From Trileptium ribeirensis (Eukaryota > Nematoda > Enoplea > Enoplida > Thoracostomopsidae): DNA of 64,000 nucleotides. Shown here piece by piece: positions 25,078-38,096 of this stretch (the stretch's first letter is position 1; every line of letters starts with the position of its first letter). The notes beneath the pieces were generated by a model that was not told the origin of the DNA, did not search any database, and saw only the letters and a list, made by a program, of their open reading frames with translations. The stretch spans positions 62,001 through 126,000 of the forward strand of contig JASANE010012406.1 in assembly GCA_030248225.1 (NCBI GenBank), in the 5' to 3' direction. The translations under genes were made by a program, and so were the position numbers.

Positions 25078-28000
25078 CTGTAATAAAATTAGAACTAGTT
25101 AATAATAATTTACATGCGATATGACTGGCTGGACACAAGGCTCCTGTGATTTTTATTAGCAACACAAAAATTTGTTGAGGACATTATACTGGCGCAACAT
25201 CGGACAATAGTGAGCGGCTAAGGTGACATTCTTCAAGTTAAGCAGTTCCAGCGTTATGGTATGCCGCGGCGCCTTTTGTACACACCCTGAATTTCAGGGG
25301 TGTAAACCCCCTATCTCTCTCTTCAGCATGTATGCGCATCAGCTACAGGCAGTATGAGCTTCTGCTAATTCGCAAAATACGGTAGCTAAATGTGTGTGCG
25401 ACATAGTATATATACAAAAGTGGCCATAAGAGTGTGTCGTATACCCTCAGGAATTGATTTAGAGTATGTGTGTCACCCTAACTGTCTATGCGGTAGGGTC
25501 GCTCGCTACTATAGGAGTCAAAAGTTCCAGACTGTGTGGACATTATAGCGGGAACGCCGCATTACTTTTTCAGCTTCACGCGTTATTTTAGTAGAGGCAC
25601 TCTATCTGGCCGCGGTGAATTTCGTGGGCGCAGTTTTCCCATTCTGCATTTCATGGGGGATTGAAGTTTTCTCGTTCAGAATTTCTTATTTGGACAAAAT
25701 ACAAGGATACTGCCCGAAACGCGCCGCTATATTCCTCTCGGCAAAACGTGATGAATCTTGCGCCATGCTTATCATTAACATATTTTTGGGTCTCGTCCAA
25801 ACTCAATTTCAATGTTCATACAAATAGTCATGATGCCACCTCTGCCAGTTATGTGCCAATACTTTCCCACTATCGCTAGAGTTGAATAATTTCCTGCCAA
25901 ATTAATGCTTAGACCTTGAAACGGCAACATCTCAAAAATCCAAATTTCTTACCACGAGCTTATAAACATGCAGCAAGTTCGTAACACACCACTTAAAGGT
26001 GTGTGAGGCGATATGGGAAAATATTTTACAGCTAATCACCCGCCCAACCGCCGTTCTTGCCGTGTGCTCTGTCATAGTGTTCTATCGAGTATCCGATGCT
26101 AAACGCGTATCAACAAACCTGTATATATCGAAACCTCTTGTTATTTTATTGTAAAAACGTCATTGGTTCCATGTATATATTTCAAATATTTATACATAAT
26201 ATTTTTGAACTAAATAACATATCGTGATACCAATACCAAAAACGCTTTCAAATTCAGAATTCAAGCCAAAACAATATAAATATACATATATATATATATA
26301 TATATATGGATATTTATCAGGCAATAACCGGAACCGGAACCAGCAACCGGAACCGTCCATTTAAACCGGAACCTGGACTTCGAAATTTATATATAGTAAA
26401 ACAGATGATGGAAGAAATGAAGGTATAGTGGATTTATTGCGATGGTATTATTGCCTTTCTGAAACTTTAAAGAGACTGAGGAAGCTAATAATGTTTATTT
26501 ATCGATCAGATATGTCGGTTTTTAGTCATTCAGAGCAAAAAATGTCTTCCACTATACACCATTGCGTATACTGCATCAAATCGAATATGCTTACAAAGCT
26601 TGGAGCGTAGAATACACACTTTCGCTCTGTCTCCAGTCGCCTCCGTTTACTACACATATTATACGTTTGTTGCATGTTCTTCTGTAGGAAACTTAAAATT
26701 ATTGGTTTATATGATTCTAAGAGAAAATTATAGATAGAAGGTAATTTTTTGATCAGTGGTCAGAGACACTGTTTAGGCTAGCGTTGGACAAACAGTGCCC
26801 GTCAGTTAGATCAGAATGATGATAACTTTCTAATCAGAATGCTATAAATGAGACACATTGTGATGCTGCTCGCACAGTTTCAATAAATACAGTTCATTGC
26901 CAGGAAAGCAGTTTCTAGCTGCGTTGCAGATAACGTTAGTGTACTTTAATTTAGACTGATTTACCAAGTTTACAAGCGCACTGGCGGGTGCTTGACGCAA
27001 TTATGTTAGCCAAGCATACCCTAAGTACTTCTGCGTAAGCCATACTCTGTTACCGAGTTGGACCGGTTTAATTCAAACGTATCCCACAGACTTCTGGATG
27101 TGTAAAATAGGTGCTACAAGCATCGACCTTGCTTTGATTTAACAAACTCCTGCAGGTTATTATGAAAAATTCCTGCTCAAATTATGTGCCCCACTTACGT
27201 TTCACACGGCAAATTGGTTAATCTTTTCTTTTGCTTGGCTGTATTGGAGCTTGATCATTGCATAATATATATTATATATGTTTGGATTACAGGATGAAGC
27301 AAAAAACGTGGAAAATTTCAAACAAAATTTTTAAACCGGAATTCCGGTTCCGGTATGGTTTTTGCCCTTTGCCGGAACCGCAATTCCGGTTACTCCCTGA
27401 TATGTATCTATATATATATATATATACAAACATAACACGAACCTCTGGACACACGTCGTCTCCAAATGAGATTATTGGCAACAATATCGCGATCGTTGTG
27501 ATATGGAATATCGCCACAGACCATGTCATATAGTAGGATTCCAAGCGACCAAACAGTTGCCGGCTCGCCGATATAGCGCCCGCTGGCGATCCATTCTGGA
27601 GGACTGTACACTCTGGTGCCTGAAACATGCCGTAGACGTATTAGAACATACCCAAAGATGATATCTATAATAGGGTTACAGCTAAAAGATAAGGAATCAA
27701 AATATATACTTTATAAAGTGGTATATAAAAGCAATTTTTCCACAAATACTTACAATCTTTAGCGCGATAACGATTACAGTGTTCGGCGCAGTTGTTTACA
27801 CAGTGTCCCACGTCCCTATATTTTCGCTCATCTGCAGCGCTGACAATTCAGCGATTACATTATATACATGGATCCCAATGCAGTCATATATTATACTCAC
27901 ATTCAGGATATCATGACATGAACTACCAAGATGAAAATTTTTTCAGACCTAAAAGCCGGGTCTAGACACCCTCCCTCCCCTGGCTACGCCGTTAGACATA

Positions 28001-28332
28001 GGTTCAGTGAGTGCGCGGTAGAATCGTCGTTAGTGTCAGATCGGTTCCAAACAATATGATCTGTGATCATCAATGGGTACAGCAGCAAAACTGATTAAAC
28101 ACAATATAATACTTAGACCCAGCCTACCTGGTCATAAATCATAGGTGTCCATTATTCGGCAACTTAGTGGCAATATGCTGTCGGTTGCGGTAGTTATATA
28201 CCACAAATTTTCCACGCGCCGTGTCCCCAATTTCTTGTCTTAGTTGCCTTACAATTTTTGTATATATAAATACTAAAAAATTTTCTGTCCGCGGTAAATA
28301 TTATTTAGGTCGGGGGTCTAAGTCTTAGCAAG

Positions 28333-28366
<34 letters not shown>

Positions 28367-28391
28367 CGACTTCACGGTGCCCGTTCCCACC

Positions 28392-28424
<33 letters not shown>

Positions 28425-28439
28425 TAGGAATCTCGTTAT

Positions 28440-28491
<52 letters not shown>

Positions 28492-31400
28492 CAAGAGAGT
28501 CATAGTTACTCCCGCCGTTTAATATTATTTAGGTCGGGGGTCCAAGTCTTAGCAGGTGGACGCAGCCCCTGCAATATCCCATTTTCTAAACACCTATAAA
28601 ATAGATGTATATAATGGAATATATACTTATATATATCAGACGCTATTTTGCTCCATATGGACTACAAAAACACAACTGAAGTCAACTCGTATATACATAC
28701 CATCAAACGTCGAAGAACAAGCGCCGTCTTTGATAAAAGCACCCGACCCGAAATCGATTAGCCGGATCGAGCCATCGCGGAAACTGACAATAATATTTTC
28801 GTCTTTGATGTCACGATGGAGTATGCCAATGCTGCGACACGCCTCGACCGTATCCAATACCTGTTATCAAAAGGGAAGTTAATGAATATATATATATATA
28901 TATATAAATATGATTTCTGCAATATGACATATACATATGAATATTATTGCCAAGAGTTCATCATGGCTTCTTGGCAAGAGTGTAACACTATAATTCTTGA
29001 CATTACTACGTAAATGCGTTGAGCATAACGGGATCCATTTTGACCTTATCAAATCCCTCCGGTTTTGGGGGTTATGTCCAAATTTTGGAAGAGACGTGGT
29101 ATCGCTGAAAATCTGTCCCGACAGCTCTCAGTATATAGCCCTAGAAACCTGGTGAGGTATAATATATGGATAATAATGTTTTCAGGAGTCGGAACAACTT
29201 TTCTCAACGATACAATGTCTGATGACCACCCAAAACCGAGGATGTGGGTGTCCAAATAAACCTTGCCGATTCATATTGTGATCGCGACCCCCGCAACCCC
29301 CCCTAGCTACGCCCTTATCTACTAATACCTAGGCGAAACCCAACGGTAATAAACGAGCTATGCATATTGGTCTCTGTCCATTCGGCCGTTACGCTCACAA
29401 CAGCTCAAACATTTTCGTGCAAGATTCTTACAATATTAAACATAATATGCATTTGTATATTTATAATAAGTGTTGTTTTTTTATTGACAAGTGGCCAAAA
29501 TCAACAGTCTTCGACTAATGGAAAAATATATATTTCTTTTCACACTTAAAATTTTTAGTATATATATACAGAGAAAAATATTAATATATTTGTGTGTACG
29601 ACTGTGACTATGTTTATGGGTAGAAATTTGGGATCAATCCTTGTTTGCCTCTAAAATATTTTGTGAAATCCCCCAGTGTATCTTAATTATGATTATTGTG
29701 GTTAAAACCGCACACGTGCTTAAAATAAAGAAGAACAGCGTAGAGCTGGGGTTCGTGGGGGGGGGGGCGGGGCGCAGCCCTCCGCCTTAGACCTTGTGTA
29801 GGTCTCATATAAGGACTTTAGTATATCGACAACTGTGTGGCATGCGTTAAACTTAGGCCCCTTAAGGATATCTTGCGCAGGCGCTGGTGACACACTACTG
29901 TGCTTGGGACCATCCACGTGGACTATTGAAGTGAAGACCTAAAAATTATCAAACATCATCAATTCAAGTTTTTCCACCTATAAATGCTCTTTTCAATAGT
30001 ATTTCCTCTGTTACAGGAGGGGAACTTGTATTGATGCCCCAAATTTATTATTTACTGTTCTTAAAAAGACAAATCGCGAGTGCATTCCTCTATACAAATT
30101 GAACTATATACATATATACATATACAAAACACCTACACGAACACATTCATTTTCATAAAAAAATATATACGTACGTGTACGTACACTATTATATATTTTG
30201 TATCAGAAAATAATTTTTACCCAACTACAATAATAATCTCCGCATTCACACTCCTCATCGCACTAAACAGATTTGTAGACTCGATTGTCTACGGCGGTCC
30301 CCAATTTTATATGTGCAATTTTCATATTTTAAAACGATTTCACACACAAACACACAGTATATATACACAACATAAATAAACAATTATGTGTTTGTATAAA
30401 TGAGACCACCGGCGTGCCATTCCCAAGCATCACTACTACGACGTTTATACGTAACAGTTACTGGAGACAAAGTTATGAATGGCACAGAAACGTAATTTTT
30501 CTGTATATATATATACCCAAAAAAAACTGAGCATTTGAGTTTTATAGCGTTCATTTCTCAATCGCTTTTGAAATATATATATACATGTAACGTATATATA
30601 TAATAATCCCTTCTTCAATTTCTCCATAATTTTGACGCTCAATTTTGACACCATGTGTTCTTAAAATTCTTTCAATCATCAATAGTATACATACTATATA
30701 TATATATTCTGTCTCGTCTACAATACGAAGAAATGTTAATCAACTCAAATTTCCCGAGCACCACCTAGATTCTGGGGAGTCAGATTCTCCCTCCAATGAT
30801 CGTGTATAAGTTGAGCCACTCTAGGCTGAGAGCCCTGGCGAATCCACAGCTGGGGCGACGCCATGTCAGAGCATCACACATCACACACAATAATGTAAAA
30901 TATGCAAAGGAAAGGACAATGAAAAAATTAAAAAAAAACGGTATATCAAAATAAACAGCCCAACTGCACTTGCGGTGGGGAAAATTCAGACAATTGGCAC
31001 GCCACCTTTTCAGCTATAGCCCCCATCATTGTCTCTGAACAGCCTATCATATCTCTCTCCCAACAAAACCTATCTCTTCGAGATCAGGGTCGCCTCTTTT
31101 CAGCAATATCTTCCGAGATACTGTCTAGCATCGTTTTATTTGTTTAATAAAACAGTACTAGGTCCGGGGGTTTCAACGGTATTTTACAACAACCACTCCC
31201 TTTTCACGCATAAATTAATGTAAGCTTCATATATAATGTTGAGCAAACTTTTGCCGCAATGATGATTTGTATCTGCCTCGTTGGGCTGCGAACTTCGGAC
31301 ACTGGACACTACGTAGCAGCCAAGCTTTTTACGATTTGTTGTTGCTCACTTGGCAATGCACGCCATTGCGATTGTATATATATATGTATCACACCAAGCG

Positions 31401-34400
31401 TTAAAGTATATACTTCGATAATTTTATGATATATATACATACACTCAATAATAACTAAGTTGTAACAGAAATAGTATATATATATATACCTGTCTAAACA
31501 TTCGGCGAGCGAGGATCTCGTCCAACGGCCCACGTTCGGTGATAAAATCGAACATGTCCGACGCCAACGTTGGCCGTTCCATTACGATAAGGAAGCCGTC
31601 GATGCGTTCGTACCAGTCGAGGAGACGAATAACGCACGGAAACGCGCGGCAATGCCATAACAAGCTGATTTCGATCGGAACTTGGCGTCCATTGAGCTGA
31701 AATCAAAGAAAACATATAGATATATATACGGGGATGCCAAAGTTTTTTCACAAATTCCCCAAAGGAACCCCGACAAACAGGGAACGCATTTCAAACAATC
31801 TATTACACCAGAAGCATTGCATTTCTTATTTACTTGACGTCGAAATTTATTGCTATAATCTAATTTCCATTGTCAACGATGGATTTTTCGTTGTCGCCAA
31901 AAATCTGTAGAGTCAGAGTTTGACATTTTCATGTGGAAGATCTGTGAGAGGAGTCGCAATCCGCTAAGCAGTTGTCCCGCTTTCCCGTAAGCCGAAAGCC
32001 GACTATAGTTTATCGTGCTCAAAAATCAACACTGAATGCACATATATATTTATGTTTGTCGCCGAATATCGTTAGTGGTAATATCGGTGTATATACAAGG
32101 ATTCCTCTGAAAAAAAAATTGGAATGAATGTAAAAATGTAGGTCACCACGATAAGCCATCAGCGAATATATGAAACGACGGCTGCTTTGCATGAATTCAT
32201 ATGCTGCTCTCCAATTTGGGGATTCAACGATTCTAGAATCAAATCCAACGATGACACAAATTCTCAGTATATATATCACCATTATATACCTATATATCGA
32301 AACTTAGTAGTTATAAACAATTTCCGTTTCATATTTCATAAAATTACGTAAAACTGGAACTGTTATCGAACGCTAACTCAATATAATTTCCATTATATGC
32401 TTAGAGCGAGGCTTGGCAAAAACCATATAAAAATGACTTAGAAGGGTCTGACCTTTATGCATTGTACGTGGGATTGAAGCGTGAAGCTTAGTCACTCGAG
32501 CCAGATCTGGGTGTTTCTGCGTTCGAGACTATTAAAGCACGACTCCAAACACATACCCGCATTTCCACAATAGCTTTCGTTCTATTTAGATTGCCCGATG
32601 TCAGCCTCACACAATATGAACCTCCTAATTCAGAAAACTATATCGGGTGAGTTACTTATTACGTTTTTCGACAACCAAATTATTTTATTTGTCTATTCAA
32701 TAAGTACTGCAATTCCTGAAACAGATTGATATGTATTGAAACGCGTCCATGTCTTATCACGCTAGCCACCGTATATGTACAAGTAGAACCACGCTGCCCG
32801 TATCACGCGAACCAACAGCACCAGCTTCCATTGCTGCTGTTGTTGCTACAACTGAAAAAGATTAGCAAAGCGCCGAAAATGACCAGAAACTAGCGCCACA
32901 ATTTGAAACGAGCGATATATATTTGTTATTCGACAGCGATGAGGAGTCAAACATTACATCATCATCATCATCGTCGGCCTCATCGAACAAATCCAGCGAC
33001 GGCGGACGCCAAAATCACACAATTTAACCGAATCAAAATGCCAACCACAACCAAAACTCAACATCATAACTTCTTAACAATCAATGAACAAAACAGCAGT
33101 GCAATTGCAGCTTGCCAAAGCCCTAATCATTGGCTATTAATGGGCAGCTGCAATAAATCGTGACCTAGCAAACAAACAACACGACGACGACAGTGCCTTG
33201 GAAGACCCACCGCACAAATTAATCTAAATGAGCTAGCTCGGTCCTCGTCTAACTTCAACATGCGTGGTTTCGGACAAACTCAGTTAAAAAAAGCAACCGC
33301 ACTCGCGGCGACTCTTGGCCTTCTGGCATACGTTTTGGATTTCATGTAACTGGGACAGCGACAGCTTGGTCGAGGCCAAGATAATAATACAATCACAACC
33401 GCAAAAATGCGAGCCGGTGGGGTCCAGCAGGAGATCATTAACCCTGAAATCCGTCAAACGAAATGCGCTTAATGATGATCCTCCTCAGAACGAACACGGT
33501 AGATGTACACGTCTTTGTCACCTATACAAAGTCCTAGAGGCTTAAAAGTACACCACTTATATAGTTATTGTTGCTCAATTAAGATTCATTATATATAATA
33601 ATTTGAATTATAACAGTGTTTCTATTTGATGCGACGAGACCTTAATTTTTAGGGAAAGCTCGGGTGGTCTGTCGAAAAATTTAGCAACCTTTTTCCGCAT
33701 GCGGACCAAAAGTTTATTCTAATTGCGCCGTCTAATTAATTCCAATATTCCAATTTTGTCTCTTAAGACTCAGTTCATGGCCCGATACGAGCCTAAAATC
33801 TTGGTTCTCACCTATGGACAGTACTACACAAAAATATTTCTACTAAAATGTGTGTTTTTGATCAGTTTTCCCTGCCTAAAATAATCACTGGGCACAGGAA
33901 AATAGCAAATATAACTAACATTTCTTAAAGTTAAAATTAAACTAACCGTTCCCCAGTCGACAACATTCTCACGACTGACAAATTTGACCGCCACCGGGTA
34001 ATTGTCGCTAATACGAAATCCAGCATAGACCGTACCGAAACCGCCGCGTGCCATTTCCGGGCCAAGTTTATAGGTCTTTTTGAAGCCGCTGTACACTAAA
34101 GAAAAAATGAATAGGACTAAGGAATTGTTGAAACAACACATATATACACCACGGGTATAGAAAACAATGCTTGCGAAGCGTTGGTGACGCCAAAAAATCA
34201 GCAGGTCGTATGCGAACGCAAATAATGTTAAACAGGCATATCTGGAATCAAACTACAATTTTTTGCTAACGACCTTGCGTATTTATAGGTGTGGCTGGTA
34301 GGCAAAATTAACGTAAGACAAAGTTATTATTTTACCAGCACACTAACGTTAAGGAACTACGCACTTACCAGAATGCGGCATTACTCTTGGCTTAAGCTTT

Positions 34401-35431
34401 ACGCGGTCCCTCCTGACCTTATTTAGGGCGTGTACGAAGTACTAATCAATCCGAAGATACTGCGTTTCAGTCCACGGTTCCAAACTGCGGTATAAAGTAT
34501 AAAGTGCATCATGCAAGCACAAACAAAGTGCTCGGCTCGCTTCTGATATGGGGGAAAATTGGATACAAATTTGATGTTAGGGCAGTTTAACTTTCTTAAA
34601 CTGACCGTACGTATGAAAACCGGCGACATTTCAGAGCGTTTCAGACACTACGTTCTGTACGTATATATACAATATATTCATAAATGGTCTCATAAAGATT
34701 TTTGCTAGTAAACTGATTTGATGTGATTAAACGAAACACGTTATGGTACGACTTCAACAAAATTTCCTATTCTAAAATTTGACATTTCAGGCGATGAATC
34801 TAGTATGAGATGGAGAGATATACATATAAAGTATAACAGCGGTATCATCTAACAGGCAAACCCTAATTTTGTCTATTCTATGTTTATGATTAACAAGGGT
34901 CGGTTATGGTCGACTATCCTGACTCTATTATATACCCACAGTAGATTCGACCATCGTCTCTTTGTATTTGCAAGAGTACATTAGGGAAGAGTATGACACT
35001 TCCCTGCACTCACATGTAAACCCGTGTTTGATGACGCGGTCGTTTTCGGACTGAACCCCAGTTTTGTGGGGTCGTCAAACTGAGGGGGTGCGGCCTATCC
35101 CCTCTCCAAAAACTGGGTGTGGTCTGTGCATGACTACCCTCCAAAACTGGGGGGTCAGGTCGACGAAAACACTCGCGTCATCAAACGGGTTTACATGTGA
35201 GTGCAGGGAAGTGTCATACTCTTCTCTAATTCACTCTTGGTATTAGCAATTTACTCGAATATAGTGCATTAAAGTCAAAAACGGTGTATATAATAGTTAG
35301 GAATAACAAACCCCAGCAAATACGAAAGAGTTGATGATCCACAACTTACAAGCTCGTTTCACATGTTCCTTGTCGTCAGACGATAAGCCCAGCCCGATTA
35401 GGGCGAAGTTTTTGAGTCGTTGCTTGAGCAT
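23591..35431 (-). CDS. PIM-like serine/threonine protein kinase with long Ser/Cys-rich tail
   Basis: Six exons on the - strand (35431-35350, 34095-33947, 31696-31490, 28860-28701, 27619-27443, 25077-23591) join with matching phases to give 753 aa. PIM kinases are constitutively active cytosolic and nuclear Ser/Thr kinases of growth and survival signalling. Kinase domain, residues ~36-289: Gly loop [12 protein letters not shown], catalytic Lys65 (VAVK), Glu86, the PIM-specific hinge MERP (Pro119), HRDIKDEN (Asp163), DFG (Asp182), SPPEW in place of APE, and [14 protein letters not shown] at the end. Exon 1 starts [15 protein letters not shown], comparable to the short PIM N-terminus, with a consensus donor GTAAGT. 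Vertebrate PIMs stop near the domain end (about 310-330 aa); this protein continues for 464 low-complexity residues. I give no symbol because the PIM1/2/3 split is vertebrate-specific. Confidence 0.93.
26318..27399. mobile_element. hAT-like nonautonomous element, ~1.08 kb, inside PIM-like intron 5
   Basis: The left end is CAGGCAATAACCGGAACCGG and the right end GGTTACTCCCTG, inverted (CAGGxAxTAACCGGAA). ACCGGAA motifs repeat near both ends. Flanks ATATTTAT and ATATGTAT match at 7 of 8 positions, fitting an 8-bp hAT duplication. No transposase was recognised; a 60-codon frame at 26428-26610 is unassigned. Confidence 0.65.
27443..27619 (-). CDS. PIM-like kinase exon 5 (activation segment end, C-lobe)
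   Basis: Acceptor ATGTTTCAG, donor AGAG|GTTCGT. It encodes TRVYSPPEW, then [19 protein letters not shown] hAT-like transposon ends 44 bp downstream of the donor. Confidence 0.95.
28295..28336 (+). repeat. Family E direct repeat, copy 1
   Basis: AATATTATTTAGGTCGGGGG then TCTAAGTCTTAGCAAGT; repeated at 28519-28560 with few changes. Both copies lie in PIM-like intron 4. Confidence 0.85.
28519..28560 (+). repeat. Family E direct repeat, copy 2
   Basis: Second copy, 224 bp downstream of the first. It could be a tandem duplication or short direct terminal repeats of a small element; the 180 bp between gives no further clue. Confidence 0.85.
28701..28860 (-). CDS. PIM-like kinase exon 4 (HRD and DFG)
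   Basis: Acceptor TTGATAACAG, donor GATG|GTATGT. It encodes [10 protein letters not shown] and LIDFGSGA, the catalytic loop and metal-binding motif, ending in phase 1. Confidence 0.95.
31490..31696 (-). CDS. PIM-like kinase exon 3 (hinge)
   Basis: Acceptor TTGATTTCAG, donor ACAG|GTATATAT. 69 codons, phase 0 both sides: [18 protein letters not shown], the ERP hinge and [14 protein letters not shown]. The donor runs straight into a (TA)n tract. Confidence 0.95.
32863..33545 (+). pseudogene. Decayed coding-like stretch, opposite strand to the PIM-like gene
   Basis: A frame from 32863 reads [16 protein letters not shown] then poly-Ser and stops at about 33026. The same frame continues as Gln/Asn-rich sequence broken by several TAA/TAG and one TGA. 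Two further frames nearby (33164-33347, ending [16 protein letters not shown]; 33315-33545) also look protein-like. Composition and shifting frames suggest an old pseudogene or retrocopy in PIM-like intron 2. No parent gene is recognised. Confidence 0.3.
33947..34095 (-). CDS. PIM-like kinase exon 2 (Gly loop, catalytic Lys)
   Basis: Acceptor TTTCTTTAG, donor ACG|GTTAGT. It encodes [18 protein letters not shown] then [17 protein letters not shown], the N-lobe start of PIM kinases. The first Gly of the usual LGSGGFG loop is Ala here. Confidence 0.95.
34984..35226. mobile_element. MITE, 243 bp, long perfect inverted ends, TA target site
   Basis: The left AAGAGTATGACACTTCCCTG and the following ~25 bases match the complement of the right end over about 40 bp. 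Flanking TA on both sides suggests a Tc1/mariner-type duplication. The interior holds CAAAACTGGGG-like G-rich strings. It sits in intron 1 of the PIM-like gene, 124 bp from exon 1. Confidence 0.8.
35350..35431 (-). CDS. PIM-like kinase exon 1 (start codon)
   Basis: ATG at 35431-35429, 27 codons plus one base, donor T|GTAAGTT. The encoded N-terminus [15 protein letters not shown] resembles the start of animal PIM proteins in length and hydrophobic pattern. Phase 1 is exactly what exon 2 needs. The 5' UTR and promoter were not identified. Confidence 0.75.
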
Positions 35432-36280
35432 AACTTTGATAATCCTGGTTTATCGGTTACGAAAATGCGACGTATGTTGTACTTCACCAATAAATAAATC
35501 AAAAGTAATGTATATAGCTAGTTAAGTTAAGTTAGTAGCAAATCGCGTATTTGTTTAGAGTAAACACGTGTTCTAAAAACATTAAATTTACTTATATTAC
35601 ATTACACGTTGCACAAAACTTTCTCAGTCGCCCAAACGTACTACCGTGACTGACTGAGCCAAATTTAAATAAATTTGTCCTTCCTGACTGAGCCGAATGC
35701 CGAAGAATTTTGTTCTTCAGATGTACAGTGCCATGCTGAAACCGAAATGCCAACGGGACTTTCAAAAACACAGTGAATATCATTCACTGGCTTTACGATC
35801 AAAAATGCAATCTCCTGTTCGACAATAATTTAGTACATAAAATGGCGAAACAACAACAACAAAAAAGTTTATTAACCAACGCATATATACAGATAACCGG
35901 AGAGTCAGTGTAACGAGGCTTGAATCAGGCGTTAAGGCCATCCATCATATATATAGCGAGCTTGAAACTTAGGAAATGGCATACCAACTGCCGGTGTACC
36001 AGTGACAAAATATTTGAACAAACAAAAATAAAATACGATACACGACGATATACGATATATTCGAAAAATGTCAATTCATTGATTGAAAACTTCCTAGTCT
36101 TGCTGCTGATGTACAAAGTTGTTCCGTGGATCAGTCTCCAGTTCACTGAAACACAGAGTACCACCTACCTATCATTGTGTGATTAATATATATCAATAAC
36201 TAGCAATGTATGAAACAATATAGCGACTGAATACATGCACTATACATTATTAATATATATATATATATATATATAATTGT

Positions 36281-36365
36281 TATGAACACGTTTCAGAAGC
36301 AGAACTTTGCAATAAATGTAAAGTCACGTATGTATCAATAGGAACTGAATAAAATTTGAATTAAA
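36281..36365 (+). repeat. Family D repeat, copy 1 (retroelement-like tail)
   Basis: CACGTTTCAGAAGCAGAAC ... AGGAACTGAATAAA, matched by 54770-54855. The shared AATAAA end suggests the 3' tail of a LINE or SINE. Confidence 0.6.
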
Positions 36366-38009
36366 TATTTTCGCCGAATCAAAACAACCTACAACAGCTT
36401 TATTATTTATTTTTAAAAATATAATACACAAGTCATTATATACGTGCTCTCAACCAGCCAAGAAAGATAGTGTTACGCATTCCCACACACGAAAATACGT
36501 AGTGCAGCAACACAAAAACAGTGGAACGAACAGTCCCTCATATTAAAAGCATCATCATCCGACTAATTTTTATATCCGGAACTGGATCGAGGTATTCGCC
36601 TATACTTGTTTCAAAACAACCAATTACTATTCAAAGCAATGTAAATTCGTCGCTTACTACTGCGCGCGACTATACGCGTGTTGTTGTTCGGTCAACATGG
36701 ACAGAGGCTTAAGGATCCGAGCAATAGCTCCCAAATAGTTTAGTATGTGCAATGAAGGTGAGTGACTATCCTTTTCGGGTTCCATAGCTAGCAGCTACCT
36801 TCAACAGTTTATCAGCACTGCAAATGCAAGAAATTAACTTAATAGGCTCTGAGACTAAGCTTCGCTAACGCGATTAGGTCAAAAATTTCAGCCTCGTTAG
36901 CAATGCCACTATTACATACATATATACATAGGTGTTGTACATATGTTTAACATATCTATCTGTAGCGACTCCACGACATACGTATAACAAGTAAGTAACG
37001 AAGCTCGATGAGGAGTTTAATACCTACGCATGCAGGTAGTGGGAACCATTTTCATTACTATATAACACCGACAGATGTCTGGGTCAGATATACGTCTGCT
37101 CATACCGATCGGTGATGGGTAAATTAGGATAACGCTATTTTTTAACGTCGTCAGCCGCAATCGTAAGACCCTTAAAAAAGTCAATAGCACAGGAGCAATT
37201 GCAACACAGATTAAGGGCACCGACCACGTCGGTTCTCTGAGATCAAAAACGGAGAAGAAACGGATCAAACTTAGTTACAATCAGTGCGTTGACTCGGAAA
37301 ATTATGGATCACGTCGAAAATTAGATTAAAGAGACAGCATGCTACAAAGAGTAATACGAGCATTCGAGGGCGCAAAACGTGCCATAATTCACAATGATCG
37401 CTATTCCACTATATGTATATAGCGGTCATCTGCTCAACATGTTATGCTACATTTGAAATTGCGCGTCCCAATCTAAAACTATATATACTCCTTATTTAGA
37501 TAATAACGTTTTACGTTGCACAACTCACACTCGACACAGGAAAGCCACAACAAAAAGAAAATACCACCGCACCCGTGACCTGAAATTAATCTCAATAGCA
37601 TCACGGAGTTGAACTCAATCCTGCGTATCTCACATCTATATACAATTACATATATATATATATATATATCAATTTCACTATATATATACATAATTTTAGG
37701 ATATATATTAAATTAATTTCCACTCGGAAAGTGCATTACCACACCCAGCCATCGTCGAAATTTATTAATTTATTTATTTATTAAAATGTGGAAGCACTCG
37801 TCGTGCAGCAAGCAAGTGCCGCATGGTGTGTGTTGTTTACTTTACACCGGACGCCTGTCACTATAATACACTCACCACCAAATGCTACCGTGGTATAATA
37901 CCAGTAATAACCAACAAAAAGGAAAAATGATCATATATATTTTCCATTATAATTAATATATATAAATCAAATATTTGACTATCATACCGTGACGACGCTT
38001 TCGTGTCAT
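36366..38009. other. Gene-free stretch
   Basis: AT-rich, with (TA)n tracts near 37650-37690. No exon or named repeat recognised. It may contain the promoter region of the PIM-like gene, but no element could be pinned down. Confidence 0.35.
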
Positions 38010-38096
38010 ACCGTGCTCAAGGTCCGTCGGCCTGGCTAGGTGGTCCGACACCTAGGGGGGGTAACCCCTAGCCCGGCTTATCGACACCTATGCGGT
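38010..38096 (+). mobile_element. Family B MITE, short copy
   Basis: Shares CAAGGTCCGTC near its start and a CCCCTAGC...TTATCGACACCTATG end with the copy at 58448-58695. It seems internally deleted. Confidence 0.5.
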
